A stretch of DNA of 64,000 nt from Brevundimonas intermedia. Lineage in GTDB: Bacteria > Pseudomonadota > Alphaproteobacteria > Caulobacterales > Caulobacteraceae. Made by a program: the position numbers and the translations under genes. Shown here in pieces: positions 26,815 through 38,193 of this stretch. The notes below the pieces were generated by a model that saw only the letters and a program-made list of their open reading frames with translations, had not been told where the DNA came from and did no database searches. Positions within the stretch are counted from its first letter, which is position 1; every line of letters starts with the position of its first letter. The DNA lies in the NCBI RefSeq assembly GCF_004614235.1, contig NZ_SPVH01000006.1, positions 1,426,001 through 1,490,000 of the forward strand. Direction: 5' to 3'.

Positions 26815-27459
26815 TTGAACCTGCACGACGACCGGGCCGGGAGGCTGATCCTGTCGCTGAGGCAGCAGGGGGTTACGGACCCGCGCGTGCTGAAGGCGAT
26901 GGAGAGCATCGACCGGGCGGTCTTCGTGCACGAGAAGTTCCTGGATCAGGCGTGGGAGGATCAGGCCCTGCCGATCGACTGCGCCCAGACGATCAGCCAG
27001 CCCTATATCGTCGGCCTGATGACCCAGGCGCTGGAGGTGCAGGCGCGCCACCGCGTGCTGGAGATCGGGACCGGCAGCGGATACCAGTGCGCGGTGCTGA
27101 GCCGGCTGGCGCGCTATGTCTATTCGGTGGAGCGGTATCGTAGCCTGTTGGTCGAGGCCGAGGCCAAGCTGCGCACGCTTCAAATCGACAACGTCATCAC
27201 GCGGCACGGCGACGGCGGGCTTGGCTGGGCAGAACAGGCGCCGTTCGACCGGATCATGGTCACGGCCGCGTCCCCGACCGAGCCGACCGAACTGCTGAAA
27301 CAGCTGAAGCCGAACGGGGTGCTGGTCGCGCCGGTGGGGCGGACGTCGGTGCAGATGCTGCATCGCTATGTGGGCCAGGGCGATGGGTCGTTCCACCGTG
27401 AGAGCCTGACGGAAGTCCGGTTCGTGCCCCTGGTCGAGGGGACGGCGAAGGAGGGGTAA
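26815..27459 (+). CDS. pcm: protein-L-isoaspartate O-methyltransferase
   Basis: A 214-residue SAM-dependent repair enzyme for isoaspartyl residues in aged proteins. Motifs are the substrate loop ALPIDCAQTISQPYIVGLMTQAL, motif I VLEIGTGSGYQCAVLS (about residues 81-96), VYSVERYRSL and the FDRIMVTAA block. The start is TTG 26815, chosen because GGGGGAGGA of the upstream repeat lies 5 bases before it and MNLHDDRAGRLIL fits the family N-terminus. It follows surE in the expected order. Confidence 0.92.
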   Translation: MNLHDDRAGRLILSLRQQGVTDPRVLKAMESIDRAVFVHEKFLDQAWEDQALPIDCAQTISQPYIVGLMTQALEVQARHRVLEIGTGSGYQCAVLSRLARYVYSVERYRSLLVEAEAKLRTLQIDNVITRHGDGGLGWAEQAPFDRIMVTAASPTEPTELLKQLKPNGVLVAPVGRTSVQMLHRYVGQGDGSFHRESLTEVRFVPLVEGTAKEG

Positions 27460-27497
27460 GGGTTGCAAAAAGGCGTCGCCAGACGCATCGTCTGGGT

Positions 27498-27893
27498 ATG
27501 AACCGCGCCATATTGTTATCGACGGCTCTCTGCGCACTAGCGATCCCCTCGCTCGCGTCGGCGCACCAGTTTCTCGACTATTTTGACTATGGGAGATCCG
27601 AGCTCTCACCGCTTGGCTATCGGACGGCTCGCGACGTGATGCGTTATGCAGGCGATGGGCGGCATGAGATCATTATCACTGCATATTTGGACACAGCTGA
27701 AAATCGTGAGTTCAGCGAAGAGCTCGCGATGCGAAGAGCGCAGTCCATGGCCAGTGAGTTGGTCAATCTTGGAGCAGACCCCGCTCTTATAAAGATGCGA
27801 TCGGGCGGGATTGCTCTTGCGAAACCCACGCCAGATTACTCTCCAGAGCCTCTCAACCGTCGTCTCGTCGTCGATACGAACTGGCTCCGTTAA
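27498..27893 (+). CDS. small secreted OmpA C-terminal-domain-like protein
   Basis: A 131-residue protein with a cleavable signal peptide (MNRAILLSTALCALAIPSLASA, cleavage after about residue 22). The rest resembles one OmpA/MotB peptidoglycan-binding domain: FDYGRSELSPLGYRTARDVM, IIITAYLDTAENREFSEELAMRRAQSMASELVNLGADPALI, ending NRRLVVDTNW. The usual GHTD is changed to AYLD, so binding is uncertain. Hand-counted lines give 43-58% G+C, lower than neighbours, consistent with acquisition. It sits between pcm and the nlpD-like gene. Confidence 0.65.
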   Translation: MNRAILLSTALCALAIPSLASAHQFLDYFDYGRSELSPLGYRTARDVMRYAGDGRHEIIITAYLDTAENREFSEELAMRRAQSMASELVNLGADPALIKMRSGGIALAKPTPDYSPEPLNRRLVVDTNWLR

Positions 27894-27989
27894 CCTTCGC
27901 GCCCCAATTCCGCGATGATTGCGGGGTTGGCTTATGGGGCGCGAGCGGGCACACCGGGCGGGCGAGTTTAACCATGTGAGGAGCAGCCG

Positions 27990-29090
27990 GTGGCGGTGAT
28001 TTCGGGCTGGATGAGAGCGGTTCTGGTGGCGGGGGCGTCGCTGAGCACAGCGGCCTGCATCAGCTATCCGTCCGAGCCGCGCTATTCGACGCATGCGAAC
28101 CCGGCGCCCACCCAAGGGCAGGGCGCCTATCCGCAGCCGGCCTATCCGAACGCACCGCAAGGCCAGCCCAATCAACCGGCGCCCTATGAATCGCCGCCGC
28201 CCGCGACCGCGCCCATCGGCCAGGTGGAGGGCGGGGCCTTGCCGCCGACCGTCAGCGTGGGGCCGAGCCAGCCGGTCTATCAGCCGCCGACCGCTCAACA
28301 ACCCGCCTACACGCCGGCCCCCTATCCGTCGTCGTCCGCGCCGGTTCGTCCGGGCGCGGCCTATGTGATCCAGCCGGGCGACACCATCTCGGGCGTCGGT
28401 CGGCGGTTCCAGACGCCGGTGCAGACGCTGATCGACCTGAACGGCCTGGGGCCGCGCGGGGCCATCACGACGGGCCAGCGAATCATCCTGCCGGAAGCGG
28501 CGGTGGATACGGGCAACGATCCCTATGCGACCGGGCCTTCGCCTGTCGGGGTTCTGGTGCCGAACAATGGCGTGATCCCGCCGCCGCCGCCGCCGCCCTC
28601 GGGCAATGCGGCCCTGCCGGTGCAGACGCGGCCCGTGACGCAGCCGTTCACTCAAGGACCGGCCCAGGCGCCGGCTGCCCAAGGGCCTGTCGCCGCCGGA
28701 CAGCCGAACCTGCTGTGGCCTGTGCGAGGCGACATCGTGCGGCGGTTCGGGCCGGTCGGCATGGGCGAGCGCAACAACGGCGTGAACATCGGCGCCTCTG
28801 CGGGTGCGGCGGTCAGCGCCTCGGCCGCCGGGCGCGTGGCCTATGTCGGCGACGATCTGGTGGGGCAGGGGCTGACGGTGCTGATCGTCCACGCCAACGG
28901 CTGGCGCACGGTCTATGGCCATCTGGGCTCGGCCACGGTGAAGGACGGCGACGACGTGCGGGCGGGGCAACAGATCGGCACCGTGGGTCTGACGGCCGGG
29001 GACGGCCGCCCCTCTATCCACTTCGAGACCCGCCAGATGCGCGGCGACGACCCCGTCGCAATCGATCCCCTGACGGTATTGCCGCGCTGA
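27990..29090 (+). CDS. nlpD: NlpD-like lipoprotein with LysM and degenerate LytM/M23 domains
   Basis: A 366-residue lipoprotein: signal with LSTAAC (Cys23), a Pro/Gln-rich linker (25-125), one LysM domain (about 126-172; YVIQPGDTISGVGRRFQTPVQTLIDLNGL), a second Pro-rich linker and a C-terminal LytM fold (about 242-366). Two of four zinc-ligand positions are replaced: the first block reads NNGVNIGA instead of H-x-G-x-D-I, and the last reads SIHFE instead of HLHFE. Like E. coli NlpD it is therefore probably an amidase activator, not a peptidase. GTG 27990 has AGGAG 6 bases upstream. A strong terminator follows. Confidence 0.85.
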   Translation: MAVISGWMRAVLVAGASLSTAACISYPSEPRYSTHANPAPTQGQGAYPQPAYPNAPQGQPNQPAPYESPPPATAPIGQVEGGALPPTVSVGPSQPVYQPPTAQQPAYTPAPYPSSSAPVRPGAAYVIQPGDTISGVGRRFQTPVQTLIDLNGLGPRGAITTGQRIILPEAAVDTGNDPYATGPSPVGVLVPNNGVIPPPPPPPSGNAALPVQTRPVTQPFTQGPAQAPAAQGPVAAGQPNLLWPVRGDIVRRFGPVGMGERNNGVNIGASAGAAVSASAAGRVAYVGDDLVGQGLTVLIVHANGWRTVYGHLGSATVKDGDDVRAGQQIGTVGLTAGDGRPSIHFETRQMRGDDPVAIDPLTVLPR

Positions 29091-29114
29091 TCGATTTAGC
29101 CGCGTTGCAATCCG

Positions 29115-29147
29115 CGAGGCGCGGCCCTAGGTTCCGCGCCTCGTTTT
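29115..29147 (+). terminator. intrinsic terminator after nlpD
   Basis: CGAGGCGCGG (29115-29124) and CCGCGCCTCG (29134-29143) form a perfect 10-base stem with a 9-base loop, followed by TTTT. It separates the serS-surE-pcm-nlpD unit from yajC-secDF. Confidence 0.9.
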
Positions 29148-29194
29148 AATGGGGCGCCGACGAGGGCTGCCCCTTCTATGTTCGGAGACTACCC

Positions 29195-29512
29195 ATGGGC
29201 GGAGCGGCTGACGGCGGCTTGATGGCGCAACTGATCGGCTTCGCGCCCATCATCGGCATCTTCATCCTGTTCTACTTCCTGCTGATCCGTCCGCAGCAGA
29301 AGCGCGCCAAGGAACATGCGACCGCCATCGGCGCGGTCAAGCGTGGCGACACCGTCGTCCTGGGCAGCGGCATGATCGGCAAGGTCACCCGCGTCGAAGA
29401 GGCCGAGGTCAACGTCGAGATCGCGCCCAGCGTCAACGTGCGCGTGGTCAAGTCCATGATCGCCGAGGTGCGCAACCGCACCGCCATCGCCGCCAACGAT
29501 TCCAAGGCCTGA
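29195..29512 (+). CDS. yajC: Sec translocon accessory protein YajC
   Basis: A 105-residue single-pass inner membrane protein associated with SecDF. The N-terminal helix (about 12-32; IGFAPIIGIFILFYFLLIRPQQK) is followed by a small cytoplasmic domain (KRGDTVVLGSGMIGKVTRVEEAEVNVEIA). Length and the RPQQKRAKEH junction are typical. It directly precedes secD (34 bases), as in most bacteria. Confidence 0.96.
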   Translation: MGGAADGGLMAQLIGFAPIIGIFILFYFLLIRPQQKRAKEHATAIGAVKRGDTVVLGSGMIGKVTRVEEAEVNVEIAPSVNVRVVKSMIAEVRNRTAIAANDSKA

Positions 29513-29546
29513 TACGCTCGCGTATCGCTGAACCGAGACCGCCCTC

Positions 29547-31139
29547 ATGATTCAGCTGTCGCGCTGGAAAGTCATTCTCGTCGTCGTCGCGGCCGTCTTC
29601 GGTTGCCTGTTCGCATTCCCGAACGTGCTGTCGGATGCCCAACGCGAGGCGCTGCCGGGCTTCGTGCCCAAGAACAAGCTGAATCTGGGGCTGGACCTTC
29701 AGGGCGGATCGTATCTGCTGCTGGAAGTCGACGTGCCGGCGATGCGCGAGAAGCGCGTCACCAACCTGATCGAAGACGTTCGGGTCACGCTGAACGGCGC
29801 AGGCATCGCCACCAACGGCTTCCAGCGTGAAGCCGGCGGCGTGGTCGTCACCCTGGCCAATCCGGCCCAGAGCGATGCGGCGTTCAAGGCGTTGCAGCAA
29901 CTGGCCGGTCAGGCCGGCGCGGGCGGGCAGGTCGAACGCGCAGCGACGCGCCTGGGCGACAACCGCATCCGCTTCGCCTACACCGACGCCGCGCTGAACG
30001 GCATGGGCGCGACGGCCGTGGATCAGTCGATCGAGGTGGTGCGCCGCCGGATCGACAGCCTGGGCACGCGCGAACCCTCCATCACCCGTCAGGGCGCCGA
30101 CCGCATCGTGGTCCAGGCGCCGGGCGAGAGCGATCCGACCAAGCTGGAAGAAGTCATCGGCCAGACGGCCCAACTGACCTTCCAGATGGTGGACGTCGAG
30201 AACTCGGTAACCGAGGCCCAGGCCGGTCGCGTCCCGCCGGATTCCGAACTGCTGGTCGGCGAGGACGGCACGCCGTACCTGGTCAAGAAGCGCGTTCTGG
30301 TGTCGGGTGAGAACCTGACCCGCGCGGGCGTCGGTTCGGACCAGAGCGGCCGCCCGGCCATCGATTTCCGCTTCGACGGCGCCGGCGCACGCCGGTTCGG
30401 CGAGGCGACCGCCGCCAATCTTCAGAAGCCCTTCGCCATCATCCTGGACGGCAAGGTCATTTCGGCCCCGACGATCCAGAGCGCGATCACCAGCGGGTCG
30501 GGCCAGATCACGGGCAACTTCTCCATTCAGGAAGCCGCGACCCTGGTGAACCTGTTGAACGGCGGGGCCCTGCCGGCGCCGCTGAACGTCGAGGAACGCC
30601 GCACCGTGACGGCCGAACTGGGCGCCGATGCGGTCTCCGCCGGCGCCCTGTCGACCGCGGTCGGGTTCGCCATCATCGTGCTGTTCATGATCCTGGCCTA
30701 TGGCCTGCTGTTCGGCGGCGTGTCCGTGGTCGGCCTGGTGCTGAACGGCGTGCTGATCGTGGCGGCCATGTCGCTAACGCAGGCGACGCTGACCCTGCCG
30801 GGCATCGCGGGTCTGATCCTGACCTTCGCGGTCGCGGTGGACGCCAATGTGCTGATCTACGAGCGGATGCGTGACGAGGCCCGGTCGGGCCGCAGCGTCA
30901 TCGCGTCGATGGACGCCGGCTTCAACAAGGCCATGGGCACCATCATCGACGCCAACCTGACGACCCTGGTCGCGGCGGGCATCATGTTCATCTTCGGCGA
31001 AGGGCCGGTGCGCGGGTTCGCCTGGACCCTGACCATCGGCGTCTTCACCTCGGTCTTCTCTTCGGTCCTGGTCGCCCAGGTCCTGCTCGGGTATTGGCTC
31101 AAGACGGCCAAGCCCAAAAAACTGCCGATCGCGGAGTGA
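29547..31139 (+). CDS. secD: protein translocase subunit SecD
   Basis: A 530-residue inner membrane protein that, with SecF, uses the proton gradient to complete protein export. The first helix is near residues 8-25, followed by the motif NLGLDLQGGSYLLLEV. A large periplasmic P1 domain (about 50-345) comes next, then five helices with the conserved LMILAYGLLFGG region and VDANVLIYERMRDEARSGRS. The stop overlaps the secF start (TGATG). Confidence 0.96.
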   Translation: MIQLSRWKVILVVVAAVFGCLFAFPNVLSDAQREALPGFVPKNKLNLGLDLQGGSYLLLEVDVPAMREKRVTNLIEDVRVTLNGAGIATNGFQREAGGVVVTLANPAQSDAAFKALQQLAGQAGAGGQVERAATRLGDNRIRFAYTDAALNGMGATAVDQSIEVVRRRIDSLGTREPSITRQGADRIVVQAPGESDPTKLEEVIGQTAQLTFQMVDVENSVTEAQAGRVPPDSELLVGEDGTPYLVKKRVLVSGENLTRAGVGSDQSGRPAIDFRFDGAGARRFGEATAANLQKPFAIILDGKVISAPTIQSAITSGSGQITGNFSIQEAATLVNLLNGGALPAPLNVEERRTVTAELGADAVSAGALSTAVGFAIIVLFMILAYGLLFGGVSVVGLVLNGVLIVAAMSLTQATLTLPGIAGLILTFAVAVDANVLIYERMRDEARSGRSVIASMDAGFNKAMGTIIDANLTTLVAAGIMFIFGEGPVRGFAWTLTIGVFTSVFSSVLVAQVLLGYWLKTAKPKKLPIAE

Positions 31140-32128
31140 TGGCGATGCGTGGATGGCCCCTCATCAAACTGCTGCCGCAGAAGACGAACTTCCATTTCGT
31201 CAAATACGCTCGGTTCGCCGGCGTGCTGTCGGTGGTCCTGTGCATCGCGGCGATCGTCTCGTGCTTCTATCCCGGCCTGAACATGGGCATCGACTTCCGG
31301 GGCGGCGCCTCGATGGAGGTGTCCAAGCCGGCCGGCCAGGTGATCGAACTGGACCGCGTGCGCGAGTCCGTGAACGGCCTGAACCTGGGCGACGTCCAGG
31401 TGCAGGGCATCGCGCGTCGCGACACCAATGCGGATGACGGCTCGACGGCCATCCTGCGCTTCCAGGTGCCGGAAGGCCGCGACCAGACCCAGGTGGTCAA
31501 CCAGGTCGAGGGTGCCATCAGCCAAGCGGTCGGCGAAGTCACCTATTCGGGCGTCAGCGTCGTCGGCTCCAAGGTTTCGGGCGAGCTGTTCACCTCGGGC
31601 CTGCTGGCCCTGGGCGTCGCGATCGGCCTGATGTTCCTCTACATCTGGTTCCGGTTCGAGCCGCAGTTCGGCTTCGGCGCCGTGGTCGGCCTGCTGCACG
31701 ACGTGATCCTGACGTTCGGGCTGATCGTGCTGTTCAAGCTGGAGTTCAGCCTGAACATGGTCGCCGCCGTCCTGACCGTGATCGGCTATTCGATGAACGA
31801 CACCGTGGTGGTGTTCGACCGTCTTCGTGAGAACCTGCGCAAATACAAGACCATGCCGCTGCGCGACGTGATCGACCTGTCGCTGAACGAGACTCTGTCG
31901 CGGACGATCATCACCGGCGTGACTGCGGTCATGGTGCTGGCGGCCCTGGCCGTCTTCGGCGGCGAGGCCCTGTTCGGCTTCTCCATCGCCCTGATGTTCG
32001 GCATCATCATCGGCACCTATTCGTCGATCTATGTCGGCGCGCCGATCATCCTGCTGTGGGGCGTCAAGCGCGGCACGTTGGCCGACGACGCCAAGCCGGT
32101 GAAGCTGGGCATGGCCAGCCGGCCGTAG
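31139..32128 (+). CDS. secF: protein translocase subunit SecF
   Basis: A 329-residue partner of SecD with six predicted helices. It carries the FRGG element (MGIDFRGGASMEV), the conserved block IGYSMNDTVVVFDRLRENLR and NETLSRTIITGVTAVMVLAALAVFGGEALFGFS. ATG 31139 is fixed by the overlap with the secD stop. A strong intrinsic terminator begins 27 bases after its stop, closing the operon. Confidence 0.96.
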   Translation: MAMRGWPLIKLLPQKTNFHFVKYARFAGVLSVVLCIAAIVSCFYPGLNMGIDFRGGASMEVSKPAGQVIELDRVRESVNGLNLGDVQVQGIARRDTNADDGSTAILRFQVPEGRDQTQVVNQVEGAISQAVGEVTYSGVSVVGSKVSGELFTSGLLALGVAIGLMFLYIWFRFEPQFGFGAVVGLLHDVILTFGLIVLFKLEFSLNMVAAVLTVIGYSMNDTVVVFDRLRENLRKYKTMPLRDVIDLSLNETLSRTIITGVTAVMVLAALAVFGGEALFGFSIALMFGIIIGTYSSIYVGAPIILLWGVKRGTLADDAKPVKLGMASRP

Positions 32129-32154
32129 AGGCAGGCTCCGCGTCATCGAAAATC

Positions 32155-32186
32155 AGGCCGCCCTGGCATCGCTTGGGCGGCCTTTT
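32155..32186 (+). terminator. intrinsic terminator after secF
   Basis: AGGCCGCCC (32155-32163) and GGGCGGCCT (32175-32183) form a perfect 9-base stem with an 11-base loop, followed by TTT and CC. Confidence 0.9.
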
Positions 32187-32217
32187 CCTTGGGCGTCGTC
32201 CGTGCAAGGCTGGGCTT

Positions 32218-32493
32218 ATGAAAGCTCTCGCCATCACAGTCACCGCCATCGCCCTGACCGGCGCCCTGTCCGCCTGCACCGACAGCAAGCGCGCGCGCAA
32301 TGACGCGACCTGGGGCGACAAGCCGGCGGACATCACCTGCTGGACCTATGGGGTGGAGAACTTCAAGGGACGCTCGACCGGCAAGGTCGAGTATGACGAC
32401 GGAGGACGGATCTCGTTCGTGGACGCGGCGAACAATCGCTACACGACCATCGATGGCGATTGCCGCGTCGTCTATACGCAGCCGAGCACCTAA
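32218..32493 (+). CDS. small predicted lipoprotein, function unknown
   Basis: A 91-residue protein with a lipoprotein signal (MKALAITVTAIALTGALSAC, lipobox LSAC, Cys20). The mature part has two further cysteines (DITCWTYG and DGDCRVVY) and looks like a small beta sheet (GKVEYDDGGRISFVDAANNRYTTIDGDC). No family was recognised. It stands alone between the secF terminator and a convergent aminotransferase. Confidence 0.7.
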   Translation: MKALAITVTAIALTGALSACTDSKRARNDATWGDKPADITCWTYGVENFKGRSTGKVEYDDGGRISFVDAANNRYTTIDGDCRVVYTQPST

Positions 32494-32511
32494 AGGCCGC
32501 GCAAACAGCGA

Positions 32512-32531
32512 GCGGGGACCGAAGCCCCCGC
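32512..32531 (-). terminator. possible shared terminator of convergent genes
   Basis: GCGGGG (32512-32517) and CCCCGC (32526-32531) can form a 6-base GC-only stem with an 8-base loop, located between the ends of the small lipoprotein gene and the aminotransferase gene. No T-run follows on either strand, so support is modest. Confidence 0.4.
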
Positions 32532-32542
32532 CCTTGGTTTCG

Positions 32543-34587
<2,045 letters not shown>

Positions 34588-34660
34588 GGAAATTCGCCTA
34601 GCCTTTCGTTTAGGAGTGGTTCACCTAAAGGTTGTAATGTGCAGGTTGGGAGGTATCGCG

Positions 34661-35116
34661 ATGGACGTCGAGATACTGAAGGCGCAGCACCGTCGGATCA
34701 TTCGCCTGGGCAGCGCGCTGGGCGGCTTGGCCGAAATCCTGAAGACGCAGGACGACGCTTCTCGTGCGCGAGAGCTTATGACCGCGTTGAACGCGGCCTT
34801 GATCGAACACCTCGCGATCGAGGACGGCGAACTCTATCCTGTGCTTCTACGGTCGGACGATCCTTCGGTCCGTCAGTTGGCGGAAGATTACGTCGATGAC
34901 ATGGGCGCGGTCAGCGGAGCCTGGGCGCATTACTTCGACGAGTGGTCGCAGGCCAGGATCCTGTCGGATCGGCGCCGGTTCGCCACAGCGAGCAAGGGGC
35001 TGATCGGCGCGCTGGCGCACCGGGTCGCGCGTGAGGACGACACCCTTTATCCGGCGATGGAGGCGGCCGACGCTCGATCAAGCTCCATGAAGGGCGGGGC
35101 CGTCGGCGCGTCCTGA
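34661..35116 (+). CDS. hemerythrin HHE-domain protein
   Basis: A 151-residue all-helical protein with the spacing of a hemerythrin-like di-iron site: His in KAQHRRI, IEHLAIEDGELYPVL (His and Glu), AHYFDEW (His), and AHRVAREDDTLYPAME (His and Asp/Glu). Such proteins bind O2 or NO or respond to iron/redox stress. ATG 34661 is chosen since GGGAGG lies 7 bases upstream; a longer frame begins at 34616 without such a signal. It is monocistronic and upstream of mreB. Confidence 0.75.
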   Translation: MDVEILKAQHRRIIRLGSALGGLAEILKTQDDASRARELMTALNAALIEHLAIEDGELYPVLLRSDDPSVRQLAEDYVDDMGAVSGAWAHYFDEWSQARILSDRRRFATASKGLIGALAHRVAREDDTLYPAMEAADARSSSMKGGAVGAS

Positions 35117-35142
35117 GTTTTGCATCCACAGGCGCTCGCCCG

Positions 35143-35179
35143 CCTGATGACAACCCTATATGACGAGACCGTCATCAGG
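35143..35179. other. 9-base perfect dyad downstream of the hemerythrin gene
   Basis: CCTGATGAC (35143-35151) and GTCATCAGG (35171-35179) are exact inverted repeats separated by 19 bases that include CCCTATATGA. It lies 27 bases after the hemerythrin stop and about 160 bases upstream of mreB. It could be a terminator-like stem without T-run or an operator in the mreB promoter region. Confidence 0.45.
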
Positions 35180-35266
35180 GCTTGTAATCCCGGTTTCATA
35201 CAGGCACACCCGCCGCTAGTAGGCGTGGCGAATACGATCAGGAACTGTCCGGCGTGGGGATGTCAG

Positions 35267-36378
<1,112 letters not shown>

Positions 36379-36387
36379 TGATTGTCG

Positions 36388-36415
36388 TTGCGGCCAAGTG
36401 AGAGCTTGGCCGCAA
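36388..36415 (+). terminator. stem-loop (attenuator) between mreB and mreC
   Basis: A perfect 11-base stem, TTGCGGCCAAG / CTTGGCCGCAA, with a TGAGAG loop, begins 9 bases after the mreB stop. The following bases are ATCCTTGTC, without a proper T-run. Partial termination or 3'-end protection of mreB mRNA would uncouple mreB level from mreCD. Confidence 0.6.
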
Positions 36416-36480
36416 ATCCTTGTCAGGCCTGCGTGATCACGGTTCCATTCCGGCCTTGATCCTGCGATAGGCAGGCATAG

Positions 36481-36500
36481 CGGCAGGGGGCGTCCTGCCG
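36481..36500 (+). other. hairpin in front of the mreC ribosome-binding site
   Basis: CGGCAGG (36481-36487) and CCTGCCG (36494-36500) form a perfect 7-base stem with loop GGGCGT, 17 bases before the GGAAGG site of mreC. Its role is unknown. Confidence 0.4.
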
Positions 36501-36529
36501 ATTCCAACCCTTTGAGTGGAAGGTCGCCC

Positions 36530-37678
36530 GTGGCGTTTCGCGACGGCCCTTTTGAAAACATCAAGGTGCCGCTGGCGTGGACCGCTGCGGTAGTCGTTGT
36601 CGTGGCCATTATCGGGGCGATTTTCCTGTTGCTGGGCGACCGGACGACGTCCGAGGGCGGATCCAGCATGGGCGCAGCGCGCGGCGGATTCGAAGCGGCG
36701 GCGGGGCCGGTGGGCGGCGTGTTCGCCGCGCCGGTACGCTGGGCCGGGGCGGCCAGAGACTATGTCGGCGGCTATTTCTTCGCGATCGGCGAGAACCGCC
36801 GCCTGAAGGCCGAGATCGTCGAGCTGCGCGGCTGGCGCGACGAAGCGATCGCACAGAAGAACATCAATGGTCGGTATGAAGCCTTGCTGGGTCTGCGGAC
36901 CGAGCCGGCGGTCGCCATGGCGACGGGGCGGGCGATCTCTGACGCGCGTGGGCCGTTCAATCGCGCCAAGTTGATCGATGTCGGCTCAACCAAGGGCGTG
37001 CGCATCGGCAATCCGGTCGTCACCGAACACGGCCTGGTCGGTCGCATATCCGGCGTCACCAGCGGCGTCAGTCGCGTGGTCCTGCTGACCGACGTGGCCT
37101 CGCGCACCCCCGTCATGATCGAGCGTACGGATGCGCGCGCCATGCTGACCGGCGACGGCGGCGACAGTCCCCGGCTTGAGTTCATTCGCGGCGCCGGTTC
37201 GATCCAGGCGGGCGACCGCATCCTGAGTTCGGGCGACGGCGGCGGCTTGCCGCGCGGTCTGCCGGTCGGGGTGGCGGCCAAGGGCGTAGACGGCGCCTGG
37301 CGCGTCAAACTGTTCAGCGATCACGGCGCGGTGGACTATGTCCGTGTGCTGTTGTTCCAGACCTTCGGCCAACTGGTCAGCCCCGACGCCCTGAATGCGC
37401 CGCCTCTGGCGGGGCTGGCCACGGCGCCTGAGCCGAACGCCGCCGAGGCCGGGGCGATTCGCGACGCCGCCGCACGCCGTCAGACCGCGCAGCAGGCCCA
37501 GGCGGAGCGCGCTCGCGCCGCTGCGGCTGCTCCGGTCACGCCTGCGGCCGCGCCTTCGACGACGCCCAACGCCGCCCGGCCTGCGACGACGGCGCCGAGA
37601 CCCGCCGTTGCGACGCCGCCGCCCGCGCCTGTCGCGACGCCGACGGTCCCCGCAGATGCTCCGGGGGGCGCGGCGTGA
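36530..37678 (+). CDS. mreC: rod shape-determining protein MreC
   Basis: A 382-residue bitopic protein. An N-terminal membrane helix (about 12-33) is followed by a coiled coil (about 80-105; NRRLKAEIVELRGWRDEAIAQ), then the periplasmic beta domain with VDVGSTKGVRIGNPVVTEHGLVGRI and SSGDGGGLPRGLPVG. The C-terminal 90 residues are an Ala/Pro/Thr-rich tail, as in Caulobacter MreC. GTG 36530 is chosen for GGAAGG 6 bases upstream. The stop overlaps mreD as GTGA. MreC organises PBP2/RodA. Confidence 0.92.
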   Translation: MAFRDGPFENIKVPLAWTAAVVVVVAIIGAIFLLLGDRTTSEGGSSMGAARGGFEAAAGPVGGVFAAPVRWAGAARDYVGGYFFAIGENRRLKAEIVELRGWRDEAIAQKNINGRYEALLGLRTEPAVAMATGRAISDARGPFNRAKLIDVGSTKGVRIGNPVVTEHGLVGRISGVTSGVSRVVLLTDVASRTPVMIERTDARAMLTGDGGDSPRLEFIRGAGSIQAGDRILSSGDGGGLPRGLPVGVAAKGVDGAWRVKLFSDHGAVDYVRVLLFQTFGQLVSPDALNAPPLAGLATAPEPNAAEAGAIRDAAARRQTAQQAQAERARAAAAAPVTPAAAPSTTPNAARPATTAPRPAVATPPPAPVATPTVPADAPGGAA

Positions 37679-38193
37679 GACGGCCGGTCGCGGTCCGTGT
37701 CGTCGGACCTCTGCAGTGGATCGTCTATCCGGCGCTGGTCGCCCTCGCCGCCACCGTCGTCCTGGGGACGCCGATCCAGATGTTCGGCCTGCATCTGCCC
37801 GAGCCGGTGATCCCGATGATCCTGGCCTTCGCCTGGCCGCTAATCCGTCCATCGATGACGGCGCCGGCGGTTCTGTTTCTGGTCGGGCTTTTCCTCGACC
37901 TGTTCTGGAATGCGCCTCTCGGTCTTTGGGCGCTGTGCCTGATGGCGGTCTATGGGACCGTGCTGTTGTCGCGTAACCTGCTGGCGGGCCATGAGGGACT
38001 TGTTCGGTTCGGCGCCTATGCCGCCTGCACCCTGGGCGCCTTTTTGTTGGCCTATCTTGTGGTGACGATGCGGGCGGCGAATGCGCCGGCTCTGTTGCCG
38101 CTGATCGGTCAGGTCTTGCCGACGCTGCTGCTGTTTCCGGTCGCCAACTGGATGTTGGAGCGTTTCGACGACGGGGATATTCGGTTCAGATGA
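37675..38193 (+). CDS. mreD: rod shape-determining protein MreD
   Basis: A 172-residue integral membrane protein with about five helices. The segment PAVLFLVGLFLDLFWNAPLGLWALCLMAVYG matches the conserved MreD core (GLLxDLLxGxxLGxxAL). GTG 37675 overlaps the mreC stop, and its own stop overlaps mrdA (ATGA). The sequence is poorly conserved in general; the call rests on the core motif and its position. Confidence 0.9.
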   Translation: MRRPVAVRVVGPLQWIVYPALVALAATVVLGTPIQMFGLHLPEPVIPMILAFAWPLIRPSMTAPAVLFLVGLFLDLFWNAPLGLWALCLMAVYGTVLLSRNLLAGHEGLVRFGAYAACTLGAFLLAYLVVTMRAANAPALLPLIGQVLPTLLLFPVANWMLERFDDGDIRFR

